The notes beneath the pieces are model-generated. The model was not told where the DNA came from, made no database searches, and saw nothing but the letters and a program-made list of their open reading frames with translations. DNA of 64,000 bases from Tuctoria greenei (Eukaryota > Streptophyta > Magnoliopsida > Poales > Poaceae): positions 86,964,301-87,028,300 of the forward strand of contig JAYESD010000005.1 of assembly GCA_036927565.1 (NCBI GenBank). Reading direction: 5' to 3'. Position numbers and translations under genes: made by a program. Of this stretch, positions 45,843 to 56,953 are shown piece by piece. How positions within the stretch are numbered: the stretch's first letter is position 1; the number at the start of each line of letters is the position of its first letter.

Positions 45843-46393
45843 CCCAAGAAACAAGTTGTGAAACAAAAGATCAACTCGGAGTCGCGATTTATCGGACAAG
45901 TCCGAAAAGGACCGGACCAGTCCGAAGTTGGACAGAGAGAAATCGGACAAGTCCGGACTGGATATTGGACAAGTCCGAACTTATACAGAGGGGAAAAACA
46001 CACATGCCTAGCCAAAAATCAGACATGTCCAACTTTAGTCAGAGGGGAAAACGGACCAGACTGCTGTAATACGGACTAGTCCGGACAAGTCCAGGGACTT
46101 AGCAAATTTTTCAAGGAATTGGAACACCAGACTAGTCCGCATAGGACCGGACAAGTCCGAAAATGTCTAGAGGGAAAAATAGACCAGTCCGTAGCAAAAC
46201 AGACAAGTCCGTTCGATGTCAGAGAGAAATTGGACTAGTCTGCAGAGAAATCGAACTAGTCCGCACTTCCCAGAATTCTTAAGTGCGGTTTTGTTTCAAA
46301 TTCATTTTAAACTTATTCCTTTTTATGTGGATTAATGTTAGACATGTATTAGAATGTATTCAATGCATGATGTATGAAAATGAGGGTGTTACA
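45843..46393 (-). repeat. Shared D/G LTR, last part (3' LTR of G)
   Basis: It is co-linear with 23610-24169 of the intact D LTR. It holds the palindrome array (45893-46265) and ends GGTGTTACA at 46393, directly before the G polypurine tract. Its TATA box lies in the missing ~1 kb. Confidence 0.85.
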
Positions 46394-48590
46394 AACCTAC
46401 CCCCTTAAAATGAATCTCGCCCTCGAGATTCGACGCAGAAGAGAAGAGATAGGAAAATTCCTTCTTGTGATCATGCTCCAACTCCCATGTTGCATCTGAT
46501 TTTGTGTGATGCTTCCATTGAACTTTACACCATCTGATGACCTTGTTTCTCTTGACTCTTTCCTTGGTCTCCAAGATTTTGACCGGTTGCTCGACATAAG
46601 TCAAATCTTCCTCTAGTTCTAATTCTTCTATTAGCACTTGTTCTTTCAGTACTCTTAAACATTTCTTGAGCTGGGAAACATGAAAGACATCATGAACATC
46701 CGATAAGTGAGCTGGCATCTCCAACTTATAGGCTACTTCACCTCTTTTGTCCAAAATCTTGAATGGCCCAATATAACGAGGTGCTAGCTTGCCTCTTATG
46801 TTAAACCTCTTATGACCTCTCATTGGTGACACCTAGAAGTATACGAAGTCCCCCACTTCAAAGGCTAGTTTCCTTCTCCTATTGTCCGCATAGACTTTTT
46901 TCCTTGATTGAGTAGCTCTCAAGTTGTCGCGAATAACTTGAACTTGTTTTTCTGCTTCTTGCAACACATCGGGACCAAATACCTGAGTTCCGCTTGTCTT
47001 GTTCCAGAATAAAGGTGTCCTACACTTTCTTCCATACAATGCTTCATAAGGTGACATCTTCAAGCTTGCTTGGTAACTATTGTTTTATGAGAATTCCGCA
47101 TATGGCCAACTCTTGTCCCAACTTTTCTAATGCTTGAAAGCACAAGATCTTAACATGTCCTCTAAAATCTGGTTGGTTCTCTCGGTTTGTCCATCCATTT
47201 GAGGGTGATATGCTAAACTGAAATTTAACCTTGTTCCCAAAGCTTCGTGCAATTTTTGCCAAAACCTGGAGGTAAATTGAGAACCTCTATCCGACACTAT
47301 CTTCTTTGGAACTCCATGCAAACATACTATTCTTTCCATATACAGTTCCGCCAATTTCTCTCCATTAAAGGTGGTCTTGATGGGGATAAAGTGAGCTGAT
47401 TTTGTTAACCGATCCACAATTACCCATATGGAATCATAACCGGACTGGTACGTGGTAAGCCAACCATGAAGTCCATACCAATTTCTTCCCACTTCCACTC
47501 TGGAATCTTCAATGGTTGCAATAATCCCGCTGGCCTTTGATGTTCCACCTTGACTCGTTGGCACACATCACACAAAGCTACATATTCAACTATGTCCTTC
47601 TTCATGCCAGCCCACCAATAACACGTGTTCCAGTCTTTGTACATCTTGGTACAACCTGGGTGAATCGATCATGGTGAGTTATGTGCCTCTTTTAATATTG
47701 TCTCCCGAATATGCTTCACATTAGGCACGACGATTCTCTTTCCAAGTCATAAGGTACCTTGTTCGTCCTCATCAAATCTGAATTCTCTCCCCTCTTGGTT
47801 CCTTTCCTTGATCTCCTGAATTTCCTCATTCTTCGTTTGACCCTCTTGAATTTCTTGCTCCAAAGTTTGTTTTAACTCCATCATCCCCATCTCATTCAAA
47901 AATCCGAGGTTCAAACATTCAAACTCCTTGCATAACTCAGATGGTAATTCTCGAACCGTGAGTTGATGACTTACTCCTTTTCGGCTCAAGGCATCGGCCA
48001 CTACATTGGCTTTTCCCGGGTGACAATTGATTCCCAAATCATAATCCTTGATGATATCCAACCTCCTGCGTTGCCTCAAATTTAGATCCATTTGCGTGAA
48101 AATATACTTAAGACTCTTGTGATCTGTGTTAATTTCACACCTATGACCAAGGATGTAGTGTCTCCAAATTTTAAATGCATGTACCATGGCTGCAAGTTCC
48201 AAATCATGTGTTGGATAATTCTGCTCATGTTTCTTCAATTGTCTTGATGCATAGGCGACCACTTGACCTTCTTGCGTAAATACACATCCAAGTCCTTATC
48301 TCGATGCATCACAATATATGTCAGAACTCTTGCTTACATCCAGCAAAACTAAAACTGGACAAGCTTCGGTCCTTTTCTTCAACTCCTCAAAACTTTCTTG
48401 ACAAGCTTCAGTCCATTGAACGCTTTCCCCTTCATTAACAACTCCGTCATTAGCTTGGCTATTTTGGAAAAGTCCTTGATGAACCTACGGTAATATCTAG
48501 CCATCCAAAGGAAACTCCTTATTTCCTTTACATTTTGCGGTGGCTCCCACTTTAGCATATCCCTCACATTTCTGGGGTCGACCGATACCC
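46394..48590 (-). pseudogene. Element G pol: RT end, RNase H, integrase, chromodomain
   Basis: This is a minus-strand Tekay pol missing everything before the last part of RT. Visible parts are the RT connection (MARYYRRFIKDFSKIAK, 48500-48460), RNase H (HDLELAAMVHAFKIW, ADALSRKGVSHQL; 48262-47747), the integrase zinc finger (CDVCQRVKVEH, about 47570), the core (SDRGSQFTS; HPQMDGQTERTNQ) and the chromodomain-like tail (WCKVQWKHHTKSDATWE, about 46525-46475). Frame breaks occur near 48370, 47745, 47450, 47130 and 46832. At about 48590 the pol sequence (VDPRN equivalent, GTCGACCGATACC) joins mid-LTR sequence, so gag, protease, most of RT, the PBS and part of the LTR were deleted. Confidence 0.85.
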
Positions 48591-49479
48591 CTAATCATAT
48601 GAGGGTCCAGGTTGCTCATAACTGGGAGCATAGCTATCATGATAATTTTAAGACACACTCTGTAGAGGTTGTACCACTTTACCCACGTGTTCGTGATTTC
48701 ATCACCTTTTAATGACTATAGAATCTCAATTATGCCGTCTCACACTTCCTTAGGTGTGTGACCAAGAGATCACAAAATAGCCTTTACAAGGGGATTACTA
48801 GCCTATTTAGACCCCACTGAGGTTTCACCGGTGGCAATGCCTCCAACTGAGCACATCTTCAACTAAGGACCCCCTCTTGAGCCATTCGGATCCCAGGGTA
48901 GTCCCACCAATCATCAACAAACCCAATCCGACTAACCCTTCCCCGAGCATACTTAATGGTCCAAACAGCACTAGCAAAGCCCTAATTAATCAGCTATGTC
49001 GCACCCATACTTGGCCTCGTGGTGGCACTGTAAATCCTAGGTGGTCGCTCCACGAACCGGTCCTTAGATCTAAAGCAAGTGAAACCACCATATCATCTAA
49101 CCCATCCACATACCATGCTTGCTTAGATCACCCATTACCATATCATATTAACCAGTTCATGTTAATCATAATCTCATAAAAGCATAATTAAGTTACGTGG
49201 TACAGTTGTCTTCCCATTCCAATTATTTACGCGAAGCAAAAAGGAAAAAAACCCATCCGACTCTCTACCATAAATTCCAGGTGACAAGGGTGGTCAAACA
49301 AATCTAGTAAACTTCCTATCATAGGATTCCCATAAAAATTGACACAAGCATGCAGTTTTGAAAACAAAACATTTATTTTTAAAACAGGATCAATATGCTT
49401 CAAGGACACTTGCCTTGCTCTTGGGATTGGTTCGAGTCAAAGACTTCAAACTCCTTGTGCTGAAGATCCTCCGCGGCAC
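48590..49479 (-). repeat. Element G 5' LTR remnant, first part
   Basis: It starts mid-LTR (CTAATCATATGAGGGTCC, equivalent to about 1766 in the A LTR) and ends CCGCGGCAC, where element H is inserted. It continues at 59771. The U5 end of this LTR is missing. Confidence 0.85.
49475..49479. other. Left target-site duplication of element H (GGCAC)
   Basis: GGCAC at 49475-49479 is repeated exactly at 59771-59775, directly after the right LTR of H. The D LTR carries the uninterrupted site CCGCGGCACTCTCTGGCGC (about 22850). Confidence 0.95.
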
Positions 49480-51505
49480 TGTGACACCCGGTTCCGAAAA
49501 TGAACCAAGTGAACGCATATGTGTGCCCAGGATGTTCAACACACATACACGCGTGCATTCACAAAAGAGTATACAGAAAATTACCACAGAACAAGATTAA
49601 TTAACCAAATTTTATTGCACAAACCATATTATCCTCTAATACAAGTTCTAATGAATATAATGACAAGTTCAACTAATGCAGCGTAAATAAACTAAACAAG
49701 CAACTAAACAGCTAGGCAGCATAAGCGATAGGGTAGCGCATTATCGCCATTAAACTGATGGTAGACATGGCCTAGAAATCCGCATTATCGCCATTAAACT
49801 CTCAATCTTGACCTACAACTGTTGGGGGGGATTGCAAGAGTGCGTACATGTTGTACTCAGCAAGTGTGGAAAGTATGACATGTGGCTGATTCAAATGACG
49901 AATATAATTATGGTTGAGTGCTGAAAAGTTCATTAAAACATTTCAAAAGAAATATAATATATATTTGAAAAGCATATCCCTCAAATTTCTGTGGTCGACC
50001 GATACCTCTAATCATGTGAGGGTCCAGGTTGCTCGTAACCGGGAGCACGGCTATCATCAAAAATTTTAGACACACTCTGACGAGGTTGTACCGCTTTACC
50101 CACATGTTTGTGATTTCATCACCTTTTGCTGACTATAGAATCTCAATTATGTCATCTCACACTTCCGTAGGTGTGTGGCCAAGAGATCACAAAATAGCCT
50201 TTACAAAAGGATTACTAGCCTATTTAGACTCCACAGAGGTTTCACCGGTGGCGATGTCTCCAATTGAGCACATCTTCAACCAAGGGCCCCCTCTTTAGCC
50301 ATTAAAGGGTAGTCCCACCAATCATCAACAAACCCAATCCGACTACCCATTCCCCGAACATCCGTAATGGTCCAAATAGCACTGCCATACACTGCACCCA
50401 TACTTGGCCTCGTGGTGGCACTGTAAAATCCTGGATGGTCACTCCACGAACCGGTCCTTAGATCTAAAGCAAGCAAAACCACCATAACATCCAACCCACT
50501 CACATACCAGCTTGCTTAGATCACAGATTACCATATCATATTAACTAGTTCATGTCAACCAAAATATCATCCATGCATAGTTAAATTGAGTGGTATAGTT
50601 GTTTTCCCACCCTAGTTGATTAAGCGAAGCAAAAGGTAAAAAGCCCTTCCCGACTCTCTACCATGTATTCCAGGTGATAAGGATGGTCAAAAAAACTAGT
50701 AAACTTCCTACAATAGAATTTCCCATAAAATTGACACAAGCATGCAGTTTTGCAAACAAAACTTTTATTTCAAAACAGGATCAATATGCTTCAAGGACAC
50801 TTGCCTTGCTCTTGGGATTGATTCAAGTCAAAGCCTTCAAACTCTTGGTGTTGGAGATCCTCCGCGGCACTCTCTAGCACAAATCCGTCTAATCCACACA
50901 ATAAACATACAAGACAAGAGACACAATCAAAGAGTGCACAAACATTACTCAATATGACATGATATGCATGATTGATGCAAACGCAAGGTAGAACTTGTTA
51001 ATAGATTGCTTTTAAATGATCACTATCTAGTTCTAATATCTTTTAACAAGTTTATACAGGTTTGGATGTGATTAGATCTAACTTTAGAATTAATTCAACA
51101 CAATTTAACCTGGAAAATCAGACTAGTCTGCTAGGGACCGGACAAGTCCGCACTTTACGAGATCAGCAGATTAGGGTTTTCTAGATCGACATGAATTTGG
51201 AGATTTGGGGTTGAATTCACGTAAGTAAAGGGAAATAGAATGTATACCAGGTGTTTAGGACTCAAATGAATCTAGAAACTTGGAGGCAACACTTGGATCT
51301 TGATGATCTAGGGTTGATGATGAACTTGGAGATGATTTGGTGATGAAGAACGAGACTTGATGGAGATCTTGATCCTCTTTCGTTTCCTCCTCCTCTTCTT
51401 CTTGCTTGGGATCTCCTCCTCCCTCCTTGGTGGTGGCTCTCCACGAATTGGGGTTTGGGCGGGTGGAAAAGTGGCAAATAGATGCCAAGCTAAGGGGTGG
51501 GGTTG

Positions 51506-51513
51506 TTTATATA
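51506..51513 (-). promoter_or_regulatory. TATA box, element H 3' LTR
   Basis: TATATAAA on the minus strand, about 170 bp downstream of the palindrome array. The 5' LTR has it at 59148-59155. Confidence 0.65.
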
Positions 51514-51680
51514 GAGGTGGAGGCTAGGGTTAGATGGATTTCGAGTTTGAGATGAGTAGAGGCTGGTTTAGAGTCCCACATGGGATCTAAAAGAGTTAGG
51601 CACGACTTCACTAGGCCCACTTAACGTGAAACCCAAGAAACAAGTCATAAAACAAAATATCAACTCGGAGTCGCGAAATA

Positions 51681-52000
51681 TCGGACAAGTCCAAAAAGGA
51701 CCGGACTAGTCCGAAGTTAGTCAAAAAGAAATCGGACAAGTCTGGCAAAAAATCGGACAAGTCCGACTTTTGTCAGAGAGGAAAATGGACAAGTCCGCTG
51801 GAACACCAGACTAGTCCAGACAAGTCCAGGGACTTAGCAAATTTTCAAGGATTCTTGGAACACCGGACTAGTCCGCATAAAATCGGACAAGTCCAAAAGT
51901 GTGCAGAGGCAAAATCAGACTAGTCCGCAGCAAAAACGGACAAATATGTTTGAAGTCAGAGAGAAATCGGACTAGTCCTCACCAAAATCGGACTAGTTTG
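51681..52000. repeat. GGACTAGTCC / GGACAAGTCC array, element H 3' LTR
   Basis: About a dozen palindromic or near-palindromic decamers lie in U3, with counterparts in the H 5' LTR (59325-59642). Confidence 0.85.
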
Positions 52001-52128
52001 CACTTTTCAGCATTTTAAGTGTGGTTTAGTTCAAATAAATTTTAAACTCGTTCCTCTTTATGTGGATTAATGTTAAACATGTATATGAATTTATGTAGGG
52101 CATGATGCATGAAAATGAGGGTGTTACA

Positions 52129-53466
52129 AACCTACCCTCCTTAAAATGAATCTTTCCCTCAAGATTCGACGCGGAAGAGAAGAGATAGGGAAATTCCTTC
52201 TTGAGATCATCCTCCAATTCCCACGTTGCTTCTTTTTCTGTGTGGTTCTTCCATTGAACTTTACACCATCTAATAACCTTGTTCCTTGTGACTCTCTCCT
52301 TGGTTTCCAAAATTTTGACCGGTTGCTCAGCATAAGTCAAATCTACCTCTAATTCCAATCCTTCCATTGGCACTTGTTCTTCCGGTTCTCTCAAGCACTT
52401 CTTGAGCTGGGAAACATGAAAGACATCATGGACATCTGATAGATGAGCGGGCATCTCCAACTTATACGATACTTCTCCTCTTTTGTCCAAAATCTTGAAT
52501 GGTCCAATGTAGCAAGGTGTTAGCTTGCCTCTTATGTTAAACCTCTTATGACCTCTCATTGGTGACACCTTAAGGTAAACGTAGTCTCCCATTTCAAAGG
52601 CTAATTTCCTTCTCCTATTTTCCGCATAACCTTTTTGTCTGGATTGGGCAGCCCTCAAGTTTTCACAAATTATTTGGACTTGCTTTTTGGCTTCTTGCAA
52701 CACATCCGGACCAAATACTTGAGTTTCTCCCGCCTCATTCCAAAATAAAGGTGTACTACACTTCCTTACATAAAGCGCTTCATATGGTGACATTTTCAAG
52801 CTTGCTTGGTAACTATTGTTGTATGAAAATTCTGCATATGGCAAGCTCTTGTCCCAATTTTTGCCATGCTTTAAAGCACAAGCTCTTAACATGTCCTCTA
52901 AAAATCTGATTGGTCCTCTCGGTTTGTCCATCCGTTTGAGGGTGATATGCTGAACTAAAATTCAACCTCGTTCCCAAAGCTTCATGCAATTTTTGCCAAA
53001 ACCTGGAAGTGATTTGTGAACCTCTATCCAAGACTATCTTCTTCGGAACTCCATGCAAACATACTATTCTTCCCATATAAAGTTCCGCCAATTTCTCTCC
53101 ATTATAGGTGGTCTTGACGGGAATAAAGTGGGTTGACTTAGTTAATCGATCCACAATTACCCAAATCAAGTCGTAATCGGACTGAGTACGTGGTAAACCA
53201 ACTATGAAGTCCATACCGATTTCTTACCACTTCCATTCCTGAATCTTTAATGGTTGTAATAGTCCAGCTGGCCTTTGATGTTCCGCCTTGACTAGTTGGC
53301 ACACATCACACAATGCTACATATTCAGCTATGTCCTTCTTCCTGCTATCCCACCAATAGCAAGTCTTCAAGTCTTTGTACATCTTCGTACAATCAGGATA
53401 AATTGAGTATGGTGAGTCATGTGCCTCTTTTATTATTGTCTCCCGAATATGCTTCACATTAGGCAT
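52129..53466 (-). pseudogene. Element H integrase and chromodomain-like tail
   Basis: The zinc-finger part runs 53466-53224; its second His is lost (SIYPDCTKMY where HPG is usual), though CDVCQLVKAEH is kept. A TAA after EWKW (about 53226) precedes the catalytic core: MDFIVGLPRTQSD, LDRGSQITS (usually SDRGSQFTS) and HPQTDGQTERTNQ, acids intact. A 1-nt frameshift near 52905 leads to the 301-codon end frame with SYNNSYQASLKMSPYEALY, GPFKILDKRGE, DVFHVSQLKKCL and the chromodomain-like WCKVQWKNHTEKEATWE (about 52270-52220). The frame runs past the polypurine tract into the LTR. Confidence 0.88.
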
Positions 53467-53484
53467 GATAATCCTTTTTCCAAG

Positions 53485-55068
53485 CTATAAGGTACCATGT
53501 TCACCCTCATCAAATCTGAATTCTCTCCCTTCTTGGGTCCTTTCCTTGATTTCCTGAATTTCCTCATCCTTTGTTTGTGCCTCTCGAATTTCTTGCTCCA
53601 AGGTCGGATTTAACTCCATCATCCCCATCTCATTTACGAATCCGAGATTCAACCTTTCAAAGTCCTTGCATAACTCGGATGGTAATTCTCGAACTATGAG
53701 TGGATGACTTACTCCTTTTCTACTCAAAGCATCGACCACTACATTGGCTTTTCCCAGATGATAGTTGATCCCCAAATCATAATTTTTGATGAGCTCCAAC
53801 CATCTCTGTTGCCTCAAATTCAGATCTGTTTGTGTGAAAATGTACTTAAGACTCTTGTGATCCGTATAAATTTCACACCTATGTCCAAGGATGTAGTGTC
53901 TCCAAATCTTCAACCCATGTACCACGACTGCAAGTTCTAAATCATGTGTGGGGTAATTCTGCTCATGTTTCTTCAATTGTCTTGATGCATAGGCGACCAC
54001 TTGTCCTTTTTGCATCAATACACATCCAAGTCCTTGTCTTGATGCGTCGGAATAAATATCAAAACTCTTGCTAACATCCGGCAGTACCAAAACTGGGGCT
54101 GTTGTCAACCTCTTCTTCAACTCCTCAAAACTGTTTTGACAAGCTTGAGTCCATTGGAAAGCTTTTCCCTTCATTAGCAATTCCGTCATTGGCTTGGCTA
54201 TCTTGGAGAAGTCCTCGATGAACTGATGGTAATATCCAGCCATCCCAAGGAAACTCCTTATTTCCTTTACATTTTCTGGTGGTTCCCACATCAACACGTC
54301 TCTCACTTTCCCAGGGTCAACCGATACTCCTCCTCCTGAGATGATAAGACCCAATAATGACACCTCTCTCAACCAAAATTGACACTTGTTGAACTTGGCG
54401 TACAATTGATGATCCCTCAATTTCTGCAACATAAGCCTCAAGTGTTCCTCATGTTCCTTCTCATCCTTCGAGTAGATCATAATGTTATCTATGAACACCA
54501 CTACAAACCTATCCAAGTACTCCATGAAGACCTTATTCATGAGGTACACAAAGTAGGCAGGCTCATTTGTCAATCCAAAAGACATCATGATGTATTCATA
54601 AGATCCATACCGCGTCCTAAAGCTGTCTTGGGCCGATGGTCTAATCTTCATTTGAATGTATCCCGACCTCAAATCAATCTTAGAGAAGACACGAGCATCC
54701 TTCATCTGATCAAACAAGTCTTCTATGCGGGGCAAGGTATACATGTTCTTGATGGTCACCTCGTTGAGAGCTCGGTAATCTACGCACATCCTTTGGGATC
54801 CATCCTTCTTGTCCACAAACAGCACGGGCGCTCCCCAAGGTGAAGAGTTGGGCCGAATGAATCCCTTCTCTAGTTGCTCTTTAATTTGCTTCTTGAGCTC
54901 CGCTAATTCCATAGGAGGCATCCTATATGGCCTCTTAGCTATAGGTGCAGTTCCATGTATTAAATCAATAACAAACTCAATGTCTCGATCAGCTGGCATA
55001 CCTGGCAACTCGTCTGGAAAAACATACAAAAATTTCACACACCACCAGAATCTCCTCAGTTGCAGCAC
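53485..55068 (-). pseudogene. Element H RT and RNase H
   Basis: One frame of 527 codons covers all of RT and RNase H. Motifs: RPYRMPPMELAELKKQIKEQ, WGAPVLFVDKKDG, MCVDYRALNE, FSKIDLRSGYIQMK, SFGLTNEPAYF, the catalytic FIDNIMIYSKD (about 54500), FDIYSDASRQGLGC and TDHKSLKYIFTQTD. The motif FIDNI replaces FIDDI, so a metal-binding Asp is Asn, which should abolish polymerisation. There is also an indel at the IRPSAQDSFRTRYG position. The first residues (to about 55030) are out of frame relative to the protease part, and the frame ends with a TAG just before the integrase zinc finger. Confidence 0.9.
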
Positions 55069-55209
55069 CGTCCATATGATTCAGCTACAATTGCTTCGGT
55101 GCGGTTTGAGATGCTTCAAATTCTACGGTGATATCTTCTTCATTAGTCAACTTCACCGTCTTCGTGGCATACTCAATAACTCCATTGTGCTTCCTCAACC
55201 AGTCCATAC

Positions 55210-55960
55210 CAAGTATAATGTCCAATCCTTGAGAATCCAAAACAATGAGGTTGGCGGAGAAGTCTACCCCCTTATTCTAAGGCTTACTTTTGGACATACT
55301 ATATTTGTCCTCATCTCTCCTCCAGGAGACTTAACCAATAGAGTAAACTTCATATGAGAGATAGGCAAACTATACTTGGCAACATATTTCGATGCAATGA
55401 ATGAATGCGATGCTCCAGAATCGAACAACATAGTCGCGGGATTGGAGTTGGCGAGAAACATACCAATGACCACGTCATCCGCTTGTTGAGCATCCTCCGT
55501 AGAGACATGATTCACATTGCCATGAGCAAAATTCTGCTGTCCCAGGTTCCCTTGCGGTTGTCCTCCATTGGGTCTTGGGTTTTGCCTCGACGCATTGCCT
55601 CCTTGACCAAGGCCTGACTTAGGACATTGATGCGCAAAGTGTCTAGCTTCTCAACAAGTATATCACTTCTTTACTCCACTGGGATTATTGGGGTGAGCTT
55701 GGTTCTGAACATTTGCACCAGGAAAATTAGCACGAGGTTCATATGGCATCAGAGGCCTACGTGCTTGCATAACAGGGCACTGCTGCACAAACTGAGTTGG
55801 GCACGGTGCAAATCCAGAACGCTGAGCAGGAATAGAAGGGTTGTAGTATGGCGCATTAGGAGGCGCAAAGCGAGGACGCACATTGCTTTCTTGTTGTTGT
55901 CCTTAGTATGGTGCCTTCCTCTTGTTGTCTTGCTCCATCTCACAGACCTTGTTCTCAACC
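55210..55960 (-). pseudogene. Element H nucleocapsid and protease region
   Basis: Protease active site FDSGASHSFIASKYV (about 55425) is intact, with KSPGGEMRTNIVCPK after it. The zinc knuckle (about 55660) is destroyed: where D has CYTCGEVGHFAHQC, H has stop codons in place of the first and third Cys region. There is another stop (TAG) near 55905 after KRKAPY. Gag-protease processing would not be possible from this copy. Confidence 0.8.
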
Positions 55961-56681
55961 ACAATTGCTTTGTCCACATGCTTCTGGAAATTGGCATAAT
56001 CACAGTTGAGCAATTCACTTGGATCTCATTGTTCAAGACCCTCATGAACAAGTATTGTTTCCAGCTGTCCCAGCTAACATCTTCAGGGGCGTACCTTGAA
56101 AGTTGAGTGAATTTGTTGAGGTATTCACCCACACTCGACCTTCCTTGCCTCAAGTTCTCAAATTCTTGCCTCTTCAAGATCATAACTCCTTCCGGCACAT
56201 AATGAGAACGGAAGCTCTCTTTGAACTCAGCCCAAGTAATTCTCTCTTGGTTCTCATGAGCATTGCATAGGGAATCCCACCAATCAGCAGCTGTTCCAAC
56301 TAGTTGATGAGATGCAAATAGAACCTTCTCCCGGTCGTTGCATTGGACAATTGCAAGCTTCTTCTCCACGGACTTGAGCCAATCATCTGCATCCATAGGG
56401 TCAGCAACTTGAGCAAAGGTCGGCGGCCTAGTCCTCATAAACTCTCCCAACTGGTTATGAGGAGGCGGGGGTGGCGGTGGAGGCATGTGGGGCTGATTGT
56501 TGTTATTGCCAGCCTGCAGTTGTCCCATAGTTTGTATCATGGTCTGCATGAGCTGGTTCTGCATAGCCAAAAGCTGCTCAATGTTGATAGCTCCATGAGT
56601 AGGTCCTTGTCCATTGTTGTTCTGAGGTACTCCATGGTTCTCTTCATCACTGCCATCCCTCTGGTTGCGAGTCCTCACCAT
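55961..56681 (-). pseudogene. Element H gag, N-terminal and core part
   Basis: The ATG at 56681 (MVRTRNQRDGSDEENHG) begins about 222 good codons: a Gln/Met-rich N-terminus, a run of eight Pro, GEFMRTRPPTFAQ, the capsid core WWDSLCNAHENQERITWAEF and FKESFRSHYVPEG, and YAPEDVSWDSWKQYLF. One base is missing near 56015 (CAATTCACTT where other copies have CAATTGCACTT), after which the frame is wrong although it stays open to 55749. This is the most complete Gag core among the Tekay copies. Confidence 0.9.
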
Positions 56682-56936
56682 CTAAAGAAAAGCAATAGGT
56701 AAGGATTAGAAAATTGTCCCCAACTATATGCATCAAGGGATATGAAACTAAACAACTAGCTACACTAACCTACGTGGACATGGCAATGCTAAAGCATCCC
56801 AAAATCCTCTATTAAGCACACAAGCAACCATTATATATAGCAAATAGCACACCAACCAAAAACACATCGATTCCTGAGTGCTCCTATGTGCTCTAAAGTG
56901 TCCATTCTATCTAGGATGCGTCCTACGGTCAACCTG

Positions 56937-56950
56937 TGGCTCTGATACCA
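56937..56950 (-). other. Primer binding site, element H
   Basis: On the minus strand it reads TGGTATCAGAGCCA, three bases from the 5' LTR. Confidence 0.85.
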
Positions 56951-56953
56951 ATC

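Larger units (their letters stand above)
49480..52128 (-). repeat. Element H 3' LTR
   Basis: The LTR is 2,649 bp, shorter than the partner. At 49971-50006 it contains 36 bp of pol-derived sequence replacing about 140 bp of normal LTR, and near 49738-49801 a GCATTATCGCCATTAAACT segment is duplicated. It has a palindrome array (51681-52000) and TATA box (51506-51513). Confidence 0.9.
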
